From Hyphomicrobiales bacterium (GTDB lineage Bacteria; Pseudomonadota; Alphaproteobacteria; Rhizobiales; Beijerinckiaceae), in assembly GCA_900473415.1 (NCBI GenBank), contig UCLR01000045.1, positions 62,001 to 126,000 of the forward strand: DNA of 64,000 nt, written 5' to 3'. Of this stretch, positions 9,906 through 23,280 are shown in pieces. Position 1 is the stretch's first letter, and every line of letters starts with the position of its first letter. Under the pieces are notes generated by a model. It was not told where the DNA came from and made no database searches. It worked only from the letters and a program-made list of their open reading frames with translations. The translations under genes were made by a program, and so were the position numbers.

Positions 9906-11597
9906 ATGGCGATGAATCTGCAAGCCCCGGACATCCGGGAACTCAAGCCCCGGATCACGGTTTTCGGCGTCGGTGGCGCGGGCGGCAATGCGGTCAACAA
10001 CATGATCGAGGCCGGCCTCGACGGGGTCGATTTCGTCTGTGCCAACACCGATGCCCAGGCTCTGGCCCTGTCGCGGGCTCCGCGCATCATCCAGATGGGC
10101 CTGCAGGTCACGGAAGGACTCGGCGCCGGCTCGCAGCCCGAGGTTGGCCGCGCCGCGGCCGAAGAGGTCATCGACGAGATCCGTGACCATCTGGCGGGCG
10201 CGCACATGGTCTTCATCACCGCCGGCATGGGCGGTGGCACCGGCACGGGCGCTGCGCCCGCCATCGCTCGCGTCGCCCGCGACATGGGCATCCTGACCGT
10301 CGGCGTCGTCACCAAGCCCTTCCAGTTCGAGGGCCAGCGCCGCATGCGCATGGCGGAAGCCGGCATCGGCGAGCTCAACGAGGCGGTCGACACCCTGATC
10401 GTCATTCCGAACCAGAACCTGTTCCGCGTCGCCAACGAGACGACCGGCTTCGCTGACGCCTTCGGCATGGCCGACCAGGTGCTCTACTCCGGCGTCGCCT
10501 GCATCACCGACCTGATGGTGCGGCCGGGCCTGATCAACCTCGACTTCGCCGACGTGCGCGCCGTGATGCGCGGCATGGGCAAGGCGATGATGGGCACCGG
10601 CGAGGCGCAGGGCGAGAAGCGCGCGCTGACCGCGGCCCAGGCCGCGATCAACAACCCGCTCCTCGACGACGTCTCGATGAAGGGCGCGCGTGGCCTGCTG
10701 ATCTCGATCACCGGCGGGCGCGACATGAAGCTCTACGAGGTCGACGAGGCCGCCACCCGCATCCGCGAGGAGGTCGATTCCGAAGCCAACATCATCGTCG
10801 GCGCGACCTTCGATGAATCGCTCGAGGGCACGGTGCGCGTCTCCGTCGTCGCGACCGGCATCGACAAGCCGATCTCCCAGGTGGGCGAGGCCGACGAGAC
10901 GGAAGCCCGCATCGCCCAGGTCGCCGAGCGGCTGAAGCAGGAAGCGCGCCTGCGCAGCGCCGCCGCCCAGCGCCCGGCCGCTCCCGTCGCGCAGGCTCCG
11001 GTGCCCGTGCCGGTCGTCGAGACGGCCCGCTACGCGCCGCAGCCCGAGCCGATGCCGGCCGTGCAGGACATTCGCATCGAGCCCGTGCAGCCGCCGCGCC
11101 AGGTGATGGCCGCTGCCCCTGCTCAGGCCCCGGTCATGGCGCACGAGCCCAGCCTCGACCTCGATGACAGCTTCATCCCGCCGATGCCGGAGCGCGCTGT
11201 CCGCCCGACCCGCATGCCGCGCGTCGAGGACCTGCCGGCTCCGGGCCAGGCCCAGCTTGCCGCGCAGCGCGGCGTGCAGCCCGCCCCGCTGCCGCCGAAC
11301 GCCGTCGAGCAGAAGCGCATGTCGCTGATGCAGCGGCTCGCCTCGGTCGGCTTCGGCCGCAAGGACGAGGATGAGGCCGAAGCGCATCACGCGCCGGCCC
11401 GCCAGGCTCCGCAGCCGCCGGCTATCCCGGTCGCGCCGCCGAGCGCGGCCCATGCCGAGTATATGCGCCGCCCCGCTCAGCCCGTCGCGCGTCCGGCCCA
11501 GGGCCAGCTCGATCCGCATGGCCGCGCCGCCCCGACTCGCAGCAGCGAGGAAGACCACCTGGAGATTCCCGCCTTCCTGCGTCGCCAGGCGAATTGA
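9906..11597 (+). CDS. ftsZ: Cell division GTPase FtsZ
   Basis: This 563-residue tubulin homologue forms the Z ring. The G-box [10 protein letters not shown] (about 109-118), the opening [21 protein letters not shown] and the T7 loop [11 protein letters not shown] are intact. The C-terminal linker, about residues 330-545, is unusually long and rich in Pro, Ala and Gln, as in many alphaproteobacteria. It ends in the conserved peptide EIPAFLRRQ that binds FtsA and other partners. I start at ATG 9906 because of the AGAGGC site. An upstream in-frame start at 9810 would add unconserved residues. A strong terminator follows. Confidence 0.97.
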   Translation: MAMNLQAPDIRELKPRITVFGVGGAGGNAVNNMIEAGLDGVDFVCANTDAQALALSRAPRIIQMGLQVTEGLGAGSQPEVGRAAAEEVIDEIRDHLAGAHMVFITAGMGGGTGTGAAPAIARVARDMGILTVGVVTKPFQFEGQRRMRMAEAGIGELNEAVDTLIVIPNQNLFRVANETTGFADAFGMADQVLYSGVACITDLMVRPGLINLDFADVRAVMRGMGKAMMGTGEAQGEKRALTAAQAAINNPLLDDVSMKGARGLLISITGGRDMKLYEVDEAATRIREEVDSEANIIVGATFDESLEGTVRVSVVATGIDKPISQVGEADETEARIAQVAERLKQEARLRSAAAQRPAAPVAQAPVPVPVVETARYAPQPEPMPAVQDIRIEPVQPPRQVMAAAPAQAPVMAHEPSLDLDDSFIPPMPERAVRPTRMPRVEDLPAPGQAQLAAQRGVQPAPLPPNAVEQKRMSLMQRLASVGFGRKDEDEAEAHHAPARQAPQPPAIPVAPPSAAHAEYMRRPAQPVARPAQGQLDPHGRAAPTRSSEEDHLEIPAFLRRQAN

Positions 11598-11629
11598 GCA
11601 AACCAGGTTAATGACGGTTCTGTAACAGG

Positions 11630-11660
11630 CCCCGCCGCGGTCATCCGCGGCGGGGTTTTC
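11630..11660 (+). terminator. Rho-independent terminator after ftsZ
   Basis: A perfect 11-bp GC stem (11630-11640 with 11645-11655), a TCAT loop and a short T-run. It closes the division cluster and separates it from lpxC. About 30 bp later, CCCGT and ACGGG form another inverted repeat (11687-11703) around TATAAAG, in the presumed lpxC promoter region. Confidence 0.9.
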
Positions 11661-11894
11661 CGTCTTAAGAAATCGTTATATTTCAGCCCGTTATAAAGAC
11701 GGGTCCGCTTGCCTTCCGTTGTAACACAGCGAAAGAAAGCGTGATTTTGAGTGATTGCCTCAAGGGCTTATGGTCCGTCCCGTCAAGCGGATAGCCTCGC
11801 CAAGGCTGCTCTGCTCAGCCTTGGACGAAATCGCAGGCCGGTCGCCGCCGCGAGAGCGGACCGGAAACAGCCTTCGATCAGGATTGGATAACTC

Positions 11895-12833
11895 ATGAGC
11901 TTCGATCGGCAGACGACCCTGCGGGCGGCCGTAACCCTGACCGGGATCGGCGTCCACTCTGGAGCTCCCGCCAGCATCTGCCTCAAGCCTTCCAGCGCCA
12001 ATTCCGGCGTGGTCTTCCTGCGCACCGGCATCGAAGGCATGCCGCCCCAGCTGATCCACGCCAAGCACACCAAGGTCAGCGCCACCGAGCTCTGCACCGT
12101 CATCGGTGATCGCAGCTCCGCCTCCGTCTCGACCATCGAGCATCTGATGTCGGCCTGCTCGGGGCTGGGCCTCGACAACGTGCTCGTCGAGATCGACGGG
12201 CCGGAGATGCCGATCATGGACGGCAGCGCCACCGAGTTCGTCGCCGCCATCGAGGCGACCGGCCTCGTCACCCTCGGCGCCGCCCGCCGCTACCTCAAGA
12301 TTCTCCAGCCGGTCCGCATCGAGCAGGGCCGCGCCTTCGCCGAGCTGGTGCCGGCGGAGAAGGGCTTCCGCCTCGACGTCGAGATCGACTTCGACACCGC
12401 CGTGATCGGCCGCCAGCGCAAGGTCTTCGACCTCGAGGCCAAGGCCTATGCCAGCGAGATCTCGAAGGCGCGCACCTTCGGTTTCATGCGCGATGTCGAG
12501 CAGCTCTGGAAGGCCGGCTTCGCGCTCGGCGCCTCGCTCGAAAACACCGTCGCAATCGGCGAGGACAAGGTCATCAACCCCGAGGGCCTGCGCTACGGCG
12601 ACGAGTTCGTGCGCCACAAGGTGCTCGACGCGATCGGCGATCTCGCGCTCGCCGGTTATCCGATCATCGGCGAGTTCCGCTCCTATTGCGGCGGCCACCG
12701 CATGAACGTCCGCATTCTGGAAGCGCTCTTCGCCGACCGCGCCAATTTCGCGATCGTCGAGACCCAGCCGGTCTTCGCCGCCTCGCGTGCGGTCCAGATG
12801 GCCCCGGCCGCCTACGCGCCGGACCTGCACTAG
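11895..12833 (+). CDS. lpxC: UDP-3-O-acyl-N-acetylglucosamine deacetylase LpxC
   Basis: This 312-residue zinc enzyme catalyses the committed step of lipid A synthesis. The opening QTTLRAAVTLTGIGVHSG, the zinc-ligand segment EHLMSACSGLGLDN (about 80-93), KARTFGFMRDVEQLW and the second zinc/catalytic segment HKVLDAIGDLALAG (about 241-254) all match LpxC. Length is normal. It is separated from ftsZ by a terminator and about 230 bp, so it probably has its own promoter. Confidence 0.96.
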   Translation: MSFDRQTTLRAAVTLTGIGVHSGAPASICLKPSSANSGVVFLRTGIEGMPPQLIHAKHTKVSATELCTVIGDRSSASVSTIEHLMSACSGLGLDNVLVEIDGPEMPIMDGSATEFVAAIEATGLVTLGAARRYLKILQPVRIEQGRAFAELVPAEKGFRLDVEIDFDTAVIGRQRKVFDLEAKAYASEISKARTFGFMRDVEQLWKAGFALGASLENTVAIGEDKVINPEGLRYGDEFVRHKVLDAIGDLALAGYPIIGEFRSYCGGHRMNVRILEALFADRANFAIVETQPVFAASRAVQMAPAAYAPDLH

Positions 12834-13068
12834 TCCCTGCTGCAACGCGGCGTCTTTTGGCTGGATAAGTTCCGGCCGAACGCCTTTTGCCTTCCAATCG
12901 CCGGGATTCTGTCCGAGATGCCGCAGTGGCGCGGAATCGGGGCGTAACCGGCTTTCGGCAGTGGCGCGGGGAAAGCGTCTGAGGTAAGGCATGCTTCCCG
13001 TAAGCCAGAGCATGAGGGACGGATTCACGGATCCGACTCCTGGGACGAGCGACAAGAGGACGGACGAC

Positions 13069-13992
13069 GTGAGCGTGACGCGGCAGAGCCTTCCGGCAAC
13101 CCATCGCGGCTTTTCCGCGCGCAAGGGCATCGCCCTGGCGCTTGGCGCCGCCATGCTGCTTGGCGGCTGCGATACGCTGTCCGCGCTCAACCCCTTCGAC
13201 AAGCCGGAGGTCTACAAGCCGGACCTGACCCCGGCGGAGCCGGCCGACAAGCTCTACAATGAAGGTCTCGCGCGCCTGCAGAACGGCGACAGCGAAGGCG
13301 CGTCCAAGCGGTTCGAGGACATCGACAAGTCGGCGCCGTTCTCGCCCTACGCCCGCAAGGGCCTGCTGATGACGGCCTACACGAACTTCCAGGCAAGCAA
13401 GTGGGACGACGCGATCACCGCCTCCAAGCGCTTCATCGCGCAGAACCCGGCGAGCCCGGACGCGGCCTACGCGCAGTACATCATGGCGATGTCCTACTTC
13501 AATCAGATCCCGGACACGACCCGCGATCAGGAGCGCACGGGCCAGGCGATCCAGGCTTTCGAGGAACTGCTCGCCCGCTATCCGAAGTCGGAATACGCGC
13601 TCGACGCCAAGGAGAAGCTCCTGGTGGCGCGCGACCAGCTTGCCGGCAAGGAGATGAATGTCGGGCGCTTCTATCTCGAGAAGCGCAACTACACCGCCGC
13701 GGTGAACCGCTTCCGCGAAGTCATCATCAAGTACCAGACGACGCGCCACGTCGAGGAGGCGTTGATGCGCCTCTCCGAGGCCTATATGGCGCTCGGCATC
13801 ACCAACGAGGCGCAGACCGCCGCCGCGGTGCTCGGGCACAACTTCCCGGACAGCCCTTGGTACAAGGATTCCTACAAGCTGCTGCAGAGCGGCGGCCTCG
13901 AGCCGCGTGAGGATCGCGGTTCCTATATCAGCCGCGCCTTCAATGGCTTTCAGCGTACAGTCGGCGGCCTCCTCGGGTTCAGCAACCCCTGA
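13069..13992 (+). CDS. bamD: Outer membrane assembly lipoprotein BamD
   Basis: A 307-residue lipoprotein of the BAM complex, with TPR repeats that bind BamA. The N-terminus has a lipoprotein signal (GIALALGAAMLLGGC, lipid-modified Cys at residue 34). TPR-like units follow, including DKLYNEGLARLQNGD, YAQYIMAMSYFNQIPD and ALMRLSEAYMALGI. I chose the GTG at 13069 because AGAGGA lies before it and the signal peptide then has normal length. Starts at 12991 or 13012 would give an overlong N-terminus. It sits between lpxC and recN. Confidence 0.9.
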   Translation: MSVTRQSLPATHRGFSARKGIALALGAAMLLGGCDTLSALNPFDKPEVYKPDLTPAEPADKLYNEGLARLQNGDSEGASKRFEDIDKSAPFSPYARKGLLMTAYTNFQASKWDDAITASKRFIAQNPASPDAAYAQYIMAMSYFNQIPDTTRDQERTGQAIQAFEELLARYPKSEYALDAKEKLLVARDQLAGKEMNVGRFYLEKRNYTAAVNRFREVIIKYQTTRHVEEALMRLSEAYMALGITNEAQTAAAVLGHNFPDSPWYKDSYKLLQSGGLEPREDRGSYISRAFNGFQRTVGGLLGFSNP

Positions 13993-14062
13993 CGAACGGC
14001 GAGGGTCTGGACTCATGACGGGCCCCGATCGACCCCGCCGGCTTCCGGAACCGACCTGAGCC

Positions 14063-15745
14063 ATGCTGGCCCAGCTCTCCATCCGCGACATCGTCCTGAT
14101 CGACCGGCTCGACCTGAGCTTCCGGGAAGGGCTCTCTGTGCTCACCGGCGAGACCGGCGCGGGCAAGTCGATCCTGCTCGACGGCTTCGCGCTCGCGCTC
14201 GGCGGGCGCGGCGACGGATCGCTCGTGCGCCATGGCGAGGCGCAGGGCCAGGTCAGCGCGGTCTTCGACCTGCCGCTCGACCATGCGGCGCGCCGACTGG
14301 CGCAGGCACAAGAGATCGACACCGACGGCGATCTCATCCTGCGCCGGGTGCAATATGCCGACGGCCGCACGCGCGCCTTCATCAACGACCAGCCGGTTTC
14401 GGTGCAGATCCTGCGGATGGTCGGCGCCGCGATCGTCGAGATCCACGGACAGCATGACGATCGCGCGCTCACGGACCCGGCGCAGCATCGCACTATCCTC
14501 GATGGTTTCGGCGGGCTGGAGCGGCAGGCCGAAGCGGTCGCGGCAGCCAGCGAGGTCCTGAAGAAGGCGCGGCAGGCCCTGCAGTCGCAGCGCATGCGCG
14601 TCGAGGCGGCGCGCAAGGAGGCCGATTTCCTGCGCCATGCAGTCGAGGAGCTGTCCAAGCTTGCACCTCAGCCGGGCGAGGAGGATGAGCTCGCCGCCAC
14701 GCGCCAGGCGATGATGCAGGCGGAGAAGGTGGCGCGGGACTTGATCGACGCCCATGAGGCGGTCGGTGGCCAGGCCTCGCCGATATCGGCGCTCGCCGCC
14801 GTGCTGCGCCGGCTGGAACGCCGCGCGGCGCAGGCGCCAAACCTGGTCGATCCCTCGCTCGCCGCGCTCAACACCGCCATCGTCGCTCTGGAGGAGGCAG
14901 GCGAGACGCTCGCCGCCGCGGTGCGCGCCGCCGAATATGATCCACGCGAGCAGGAACGGATCGAGGAACGGCTCTTTGCGCTACGCGCTGCGGGCCGCAA
15001 GTACGACGTGCCGGTGGAGGGGTTGGTCGTACTGGCCGCCACCATGGCGGAGGATCTCGCCGCACTCGACGAAAGCGAATCCTCGCTCGCGAAGCTCGAA
15101 GCCGAGCTGAAGGAAGCGGAGGACGCCTATCTCCGGCAGGCGCAGGCGTTGTCCCAAGCGCGCAAGGAGGCTGCGGCGCGGCTCGACGCGGCCGTGAAGG
15201 CCGAACTGCCGCCGCTCAAGCTGGAACGCGCGCGCTTCATCACCCGCATCGAAGGCGACGAGAGCGCTCGCGGGCCCGAGGGCTTCGACCGCGTCGAGTT
15301 CTGGGTCGAGACCAATCCCGGTACGCGGCCGGGACCCATGATGAAGGTCGCTTCCGGCGGCGAGCTCTCGCGCTTCATGCTGGCGCTCAAGGTGGTGCTG
15401 GCCGAGCGCGGCTCGGCGCCCACGTTGGTCTTCGACGAGATCGACACCGGCGTCGGCGGTGCGGTGGCCGATGCGATCGGCGAACGGCTGGCGCGGTTGG
15501 CCGGACGGGTCCAGGTGATCTCGGTGACTCACGCGCCGCAGGTCGCGGCCAAGGCCGGGCAGCATTTCCTGATCGCCAAGTCTGCCGGCGAGGGCGAGGC
15601 CTCGCGCACCGTGACGCGCGTGACGCCGCTCATCGACCAGACACGGCGCGAGGAGATCGCGCGCATGCTCGCCGGCGCCTCGATCACGGAAGAAGCGCGC
15701 GCCGCTGCCGGTCGCCTGCTGCAAGCGGCCGGCTTGCGCGGCTGA
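14063..15745 (+). CDS. recN: DNA repair ATPase RecN
   Basis: A 560-residue SMC-like ATPase acting in double-strand-break repair. Walker A GETGAGKS (29-36), a long coiled-coil-rich middle with many Ala, Glu and Arg residues, the ABC signature in ASGGELSRFMLALK (about 430-443) and Walker B VFDEIDTGVGG (about 456-466) are present. The gene follows bamD, a frequent alphaproteobacterial arrangement, and in other members of the group ligA lies close by. It converges with the hydrolase gene, 6 bp between stops. Confidence 0.95.
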   Translation: MLAQLSIRDIVLIDRLDLSFREGLSVLTGETGAGKSILLDGFALALGGRGDGSLVRHGEAQGQVSAVFDLPLDHAARRLAQAQEIDTDGDLILRRVQYADGRTRAFINDQPVSVQILRMVGAAIVEIHGQHDDRALTDPAQHRTILDGFGGLERQAEAVAAASEVLKKARQALQSQRMRVEAARKEADFLRHAVEELSKLAPQPGEEDELAATRQAMMQAEKVARDLIDAHEAVGGQASPISALAAVLRRLERRAAQAPNLVDPSLAALNTAIVALEEAGETLAAAVRAAEYDPREQERIEERLFALRAAGRKYDVPVEGLVVLAATMAEDLAALDESESSLAKLEAELKEAEDAYLRQAQALSQARKEAAARLDAAVKAELPPLKLERARFITRIEGDESARGPEGFDRVEFWVETNPGTRPGPMMKVASGGELSRFMLALKVVLAERGSAPTLVFDEIDTGVGGAVADAIGERLARLAGRVQVISVTHAPQVAAKAGQHFLIAKSAGEGEASRTVTRVTPLIDQTRREEIARMLAGASITEEARAAAGRLLQAAGLRG

Positions 15746-15751
15746 GCGCGA

Positions 15752-16570
15752 TCAGGCCGGGGCCAGCTCGTAGCCCGCGCCTTTTCTGAGGACGCGCCGG
15801 AAGCCCTCGATATGGCCTCCGCAGACGAGCCAGCCTTCGCGCTCGGCGCGCTCCAGCATGGCGCGGCGCGAAGCGAGGGCGGTCGCGGCGTCGAAATCGT
15901 AGACGAAGCCGATCTCGGGGACCGACGCCTGCAGATCGGACAGATGCACGGCGTCACCCCAGAGCAGCAGGCTCTCCCCATCGCCTTGGATCAGATAGCC
16001 GCTGTGGCCGAAGGTGTGGCCGGGCAGGGGGACGAGTGTGATTCCGGGATGCGCCTCTCCGGACAGGCTGCGGATGCGGCCGGCATAGTGTTTCTTCAGC
16101 GACGCGGCGATGGCGAAGCCGCCCTGCTTCCTCTCCGGCGTCGCCGCACGATTGGCCTCGTCGCCGAAAAAGCCGAAATCGGCCTCCGGCACGATGATCT
16201 CGGCATGGGGGAAACGAGCACAGTCGCCATCGAAGAGGCCGAGCGCGTGGTCGCCGTGCAGATGGGTGATCAGGACGCGTGCGACGTCTTCGGGTGCGAT
16301 CCCGGCAGCCGCCATGGCGGCGGGCACGTGGCCCATCGCCGCGCCCCATGAGGGGCCGGTGCCGGCATCGACCAGCGTGATCCCGTCTGCCCCCTTCAAG
16401 ACGAAACAGTTGACCACGATGCTGACCTTCGGCTTGCCCCAGCGCGCGATCGCCTCATCCCGCGCAGCTTCGCCCGAGGCATGGATCAGCACGTCGAGCG
16501 GCGCCTCGAAGACGCCGTCGTGCAGGATCGAGACCTCATAGGCACCAATGCGGCGGGGTTTCGCATCCAT
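15752..16570 (-). CDS. MBL-fold metallo-hydrolase
   Basis: A 272-residue metallo-beta-lactamase-fold enzyme. The metal-binding motif THLHGDHALG (residues 102-111) gives HxHxDH. Later metal ligands appear as PLPGHTFGHSGYLI and LWGDAVH. The overall pattern matches the branch containing quorum-quenching lactonases and related hydrolases, but substrate cannot be assigned. The start at 16570 has a GGGAGAG ribosome site. The frame is open further upstream without conserved sequence. No signal peptide is seen, so it is probably cytoplasmic. Confidence 0.85.
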   Translation of the reverse strand: MDAKPRRIGAYEVSILHDGVFEAPLDVLIHASGEAARDEAIARWGKPKVSIVVNCFVLKGADGITLVDAGTGPSWGAAMGHVPAAMAAAGIAPEDVARVLITHLHGDHALGLFDGDCARFPHAEIIVPEADFGFFGDEANRAATPERKQGGFAIAASLKKHYAGRIRSLSGEAHPGITLVPLPGHTFGHSGYLIQGDGESLLLWGDAVHLSDLQASVPEIGFVYDFDAATALASRRAMLERAEREGWLVCGGHIEGFRRVLRKGAGYELAPA

Positions 16571-16812
16571 GAGTTGCTCTCCCTGTGGGGCCGGGCTTTG
16601 GCCAATGGTGCCGGAAGCTAGCGGTGTCGATACGCCGGCCACAAGGCGTGCCTGGCTTTCCGGCCTTGCGTGGCACGCGGGCGACACCACATTTCCTTTT
16701 GTCCCTCTTTGCTTTATGAGCCGGTTTCAATGATGGCTTGCAGGCGCGCTCGCGCGGCTTCGCCGTCCCCATATTGTCGCGACGTTTCGCGCCGTAGCCC
16801 CAGGCCTTGCAG

Positions 16813-18834
<2,022 letters not shown>

Positions 18835-18859
18835 CGCGCTTCGGCGCCATCCACGTCCC

Positions 18860-18934
18860 TCAGCGCAGGCCGAGGAAGGAGAGGATGGCGAGCACGACGA
18901 CGATGAGGCCGACCAAATAGATAATGCTGTTCAT
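18860..18934 (-). CDS. 24-residue single-helix membrane peptide
   Basis: The complement encodes MNSIIYLVGLIVVVLAILSF followed by LGLR and a TGA stop. It is one hydrophobic helix with a short polar start and a C-terminal arginine. An AGGGGG ribosome site lies six bases before the ATG. I recall very similar 24-residue peptides in many Hyphomicrobiales, but cannot check this. Function is unknown; a small membrane-protein regulator is one possibility. It stands alone in the gap after the helicase gene. Confidence 0.75.
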   Translation of the reverse strand: MNSIIYLVGLIVVVLAILSFLGLR

Positions 18935-19054
18935 GAAAACCCCCTGGTCTGATGAGCCGGAAGGCTCGATTTTTCAGGGGGATGAACGGCAGGCGGGGGC
19001 CAAATGTTCCCGAGGCGCCGCCTGACGGCGCCCGGGAACGACCGTTGAAGCGCC

Positions 19055-19846
19055 TCAGTCGACGACCTTGCGGTAGAGGTGCCAGCTCGCGTGGCCGAGG
19101 ACGGGCATCACCACGATGAGCCCGACCAGCACCGGCAGGCAGCCGAGCACCAGCAGCCCAGTCACCATCAGGCCCCAATACATCATCACGCGCGGATTGG
19201 CCTCGACGGCAGCGATAGAGGTGCGGATCGCGGTCGGCGCGTCGACATGCCGGTCGATGATCAGCGGGAAGGACACAACCGAGATCGAGAAGGCGAGGAT
19301 CGCGCAGAGCAGCCCCACCGCGTTGCCGACGACGATCATCACCCAGCCGTCGAAGGTGGTGAATACGGCGCGCAGGAAATCGGGGGTCGAGACATCGGGG
19401 GGAAGGTCGAGCAGCGTGCGGTAGATGTACCAGGCTGAGAACAGCCAGAACAGGAACAGCCCCGTCAGCATGGCCCCGAGCATGAAGACCTCCCTGATCG
19501 AGCGCGAGCGCAGGACGTCGAGCGCGTGAACCCAGGAGGAATCCATGCCCCGCTCGCGCCGGCGGCTGATCTCGTAGAGGCCGATCGCGGCGAAGGGGCC
19601 AATGAGCGCGAAGCCGCTGAGCAGCGGGAAGAGCAGGGGGAAGATGTTGTAGCTCACCGTGAGCTGCGCCAGCAGGACACCGGCGATCGGGTAGATGAGT
19701 GCGGTGAAGACGAGGTGGCTCGGCTGCTCCTTGAAGTCCTGCCAGCCCAGCCAGAGCGCATCGATCAAATCCTGCGGCGTGATGCTGCGAATCCGCGGCG
19801 GCGCGATCGAGGTGACTTCGTGGAACGTGTTGTCGAGATTAGCCAT
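19055..19846 (-). CDS. DUF2189 integral membrane protein
   Basis: A 263-residue protein with a short soluble N-terminus (RIRSITPQDLIDALWLGWQD) and about six or seven hydrophobic helices, including LLFPLLSGFALIGPFAAIGL, GLFLFWLFSAWYIY and VSFPLIIDRHVD. This order of features fits the DUF2189 family common in alphaproteobacteria. Function is unknown; the family is sometimes found near cytochrome oxidase genes, but not here. Start is set by the GGGAG site before 19846. It is divergent from ligA. Confidence 0.85.
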   Translation of the reverse strand: MANLDNTFHEVTSIAPPRIRSITPQDLIDALWLGWQDFKEQPSHLVFTALIYPIAGVLLAQLTVSYNIFPLLFPLLSGFALIGPFAAIGLYEISRRRERGMDSSWVHALDVLRSRSIREVFMLGAMLTGLFLFWLFSAWYIYRTLLDLPPDVSTPDFLRAVFTTFDGWVMIVVGNAVGLLCAILAFSISVVSFPLIIDRHVDAPTAIRTSIAAVEANPRVMMYWGLMVTGLLVLGCLPVLVGLIVVMPVLGHASWHLYRKVVD

Positions 19847-20029
19847 GGCGTATCTCCCGGTGCCGGCCCGGTCCGCCTTGGGCTGTTGACCTGTTCCTGG
19901 CGTCAACGGCCCTATGGCGTCGAGCTTCCCATTCCCAGTCGTTTGATTATAGCCGCACGGTCGGGATTTGTCGCAGGCTTTCGGATCGACGCAATCCTGC
20001 CCGTTCTCGTCAGCGCCGCGATGTTCTAA

Positions 20030-22207
<2,178 letters not shown>

Positions 22208-22210
22208 GGG

Positions 22211-23185
22211 CTACTCGGCCGCAGCTGCCGGTGGCGTGAACATGCCGACAGGCGGAGTCTCGCCTGCCGCCCGCACCTGGCTCGGGGCCTGGCCGGTGAT
22301 GCGCTTGAAGGCGCGGCTGAAAGAGGCCTCCGATTCATAGCCCAGACGCTGGGCCACCACCGCGATCCGCAGCTTGTCGCGGGCGAGCCATTGCCTCGCC
22401 AGATGCATCCGGACCTGCGCCACATAGCGGGCGGGCGTCTCGCCGACGACCTCGGCGAAGCGCTCGGCAAAGCCTGAGCGCGAGGCGCCCATCAGTTCCG
22501 CGAGGCTTTCGACGGTCCACTCCTTCTCGGGATGGGCGTGGACGGCCGCGAGCACCTTGCCAATCTGCGGGCAGCGCGCCGCCGCGACCCAGCCCTTGGC
22601 GGCGCCGCAACCGCGCTCGACCCAGGCGCGGATGATGGCGGCGGCCAGCACATCGGCGAGCCGCGCCAGGATGCCGCCGGCGCCGACGCGGTCCATCGCG
22701 ACTTCCTGGCCCATCGCCTCCAGCAGATGCGGGATGCCGGGCTCGTTGGCGATGAAATCGCTCATCCTCATCATGTCGGGCATCAGGCGCAGCAGCGGGT
22801 GGTCGAGATCGACGTTGAAGGTCATGCGGCCGGTGAAGACGAGCATGTGCTCGCCGCTGCCGCCGCCCTCGACATCGAAGACATTGCCGTAGGCCTCGCG
22901 CACCCGGCAGGTGCAGGGCGGGGAGGCGTCGGCCTCGGGCGAGCTCGCCAGCACATGGCCGCCGCCGCGCGGCAGCAGCACGGCGTCGCCGTCCTGCAAC
23001 TCCAGCCATTCGCTGGCGGGCGTCTTCAGCCAGCAGCCGCCACGCGAGATGAAGTGGAAGCAGGCTTCCCGGCTCTGCGGATAGGCGACTCCCCAGGGCG
23101 AGGCCATCTGGCAGCGGCTGTAGTCGACGCCGTCGAGCCTCAAGCCCCGGAGCATCTCGGTCAGATGATCGGCGGGAGCGGTCAT
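22211..23185 (-). CDS. AraC-family regulator with cupin sensor domain
   Basis: A 324-residue protein: an N-terminal cupin-type sensor (ACFHFISRGGCWLKT, LQDGDAVLLPRGGGHVL) of the kind named Cupin_6, then a C-terminal pair of helix-turn-helix motifs ending SFSRAFKRITGQAPSQVR. It is divergent from the MFS exporter gene with only about 95 bp between starts. The likely role is therefore ligand-dependent control of that exporter. Ligand is unknown. The C-terminal half carries the full AraC consensus. Confidence 0.88.
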   Translation of the reverse strand: MTAPADHLTEMLRGLRLDGVDYSRCQMASPWGVAYPQSREACFHFISRGGCWLKTPASEWLELQDGDAVLLPRGGGHVLASSPEADASPPCTCRVREAYGNVFDVEGGGSGEHMLVFTGRMTFNVDLDHPLLRLMPDMMRMSDFIANEPGIPHLLEAMGQEVAMDRVGAGGILARLADVLAAAIIRAWVERGCGAAKGWVAAARCPQIGKVLAAVHAHPEKEWTVESLAELMGASRSGFAERFAEVVGETPARYVAQVRMHLARQWLARDKLRIAVVAQRLGYESEASFSRAFKRITGQAPSQVRAAGETPPVGMFTPPAAAAE

Positions 23186-23280
23186 CGTAATCCTGGACGA
23201 ACAGTCATGAGATGCGGATTATATAGCATGGAAACTCCACCGCGCCACGCCCATCTTCCGGCGACTTCGTGGAGACACCC

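Noticed and set aside
9843-11558. A 571-codon open frame on the minus strand
   Set aside because: Opposite ftsZ, low complexity, no family features.
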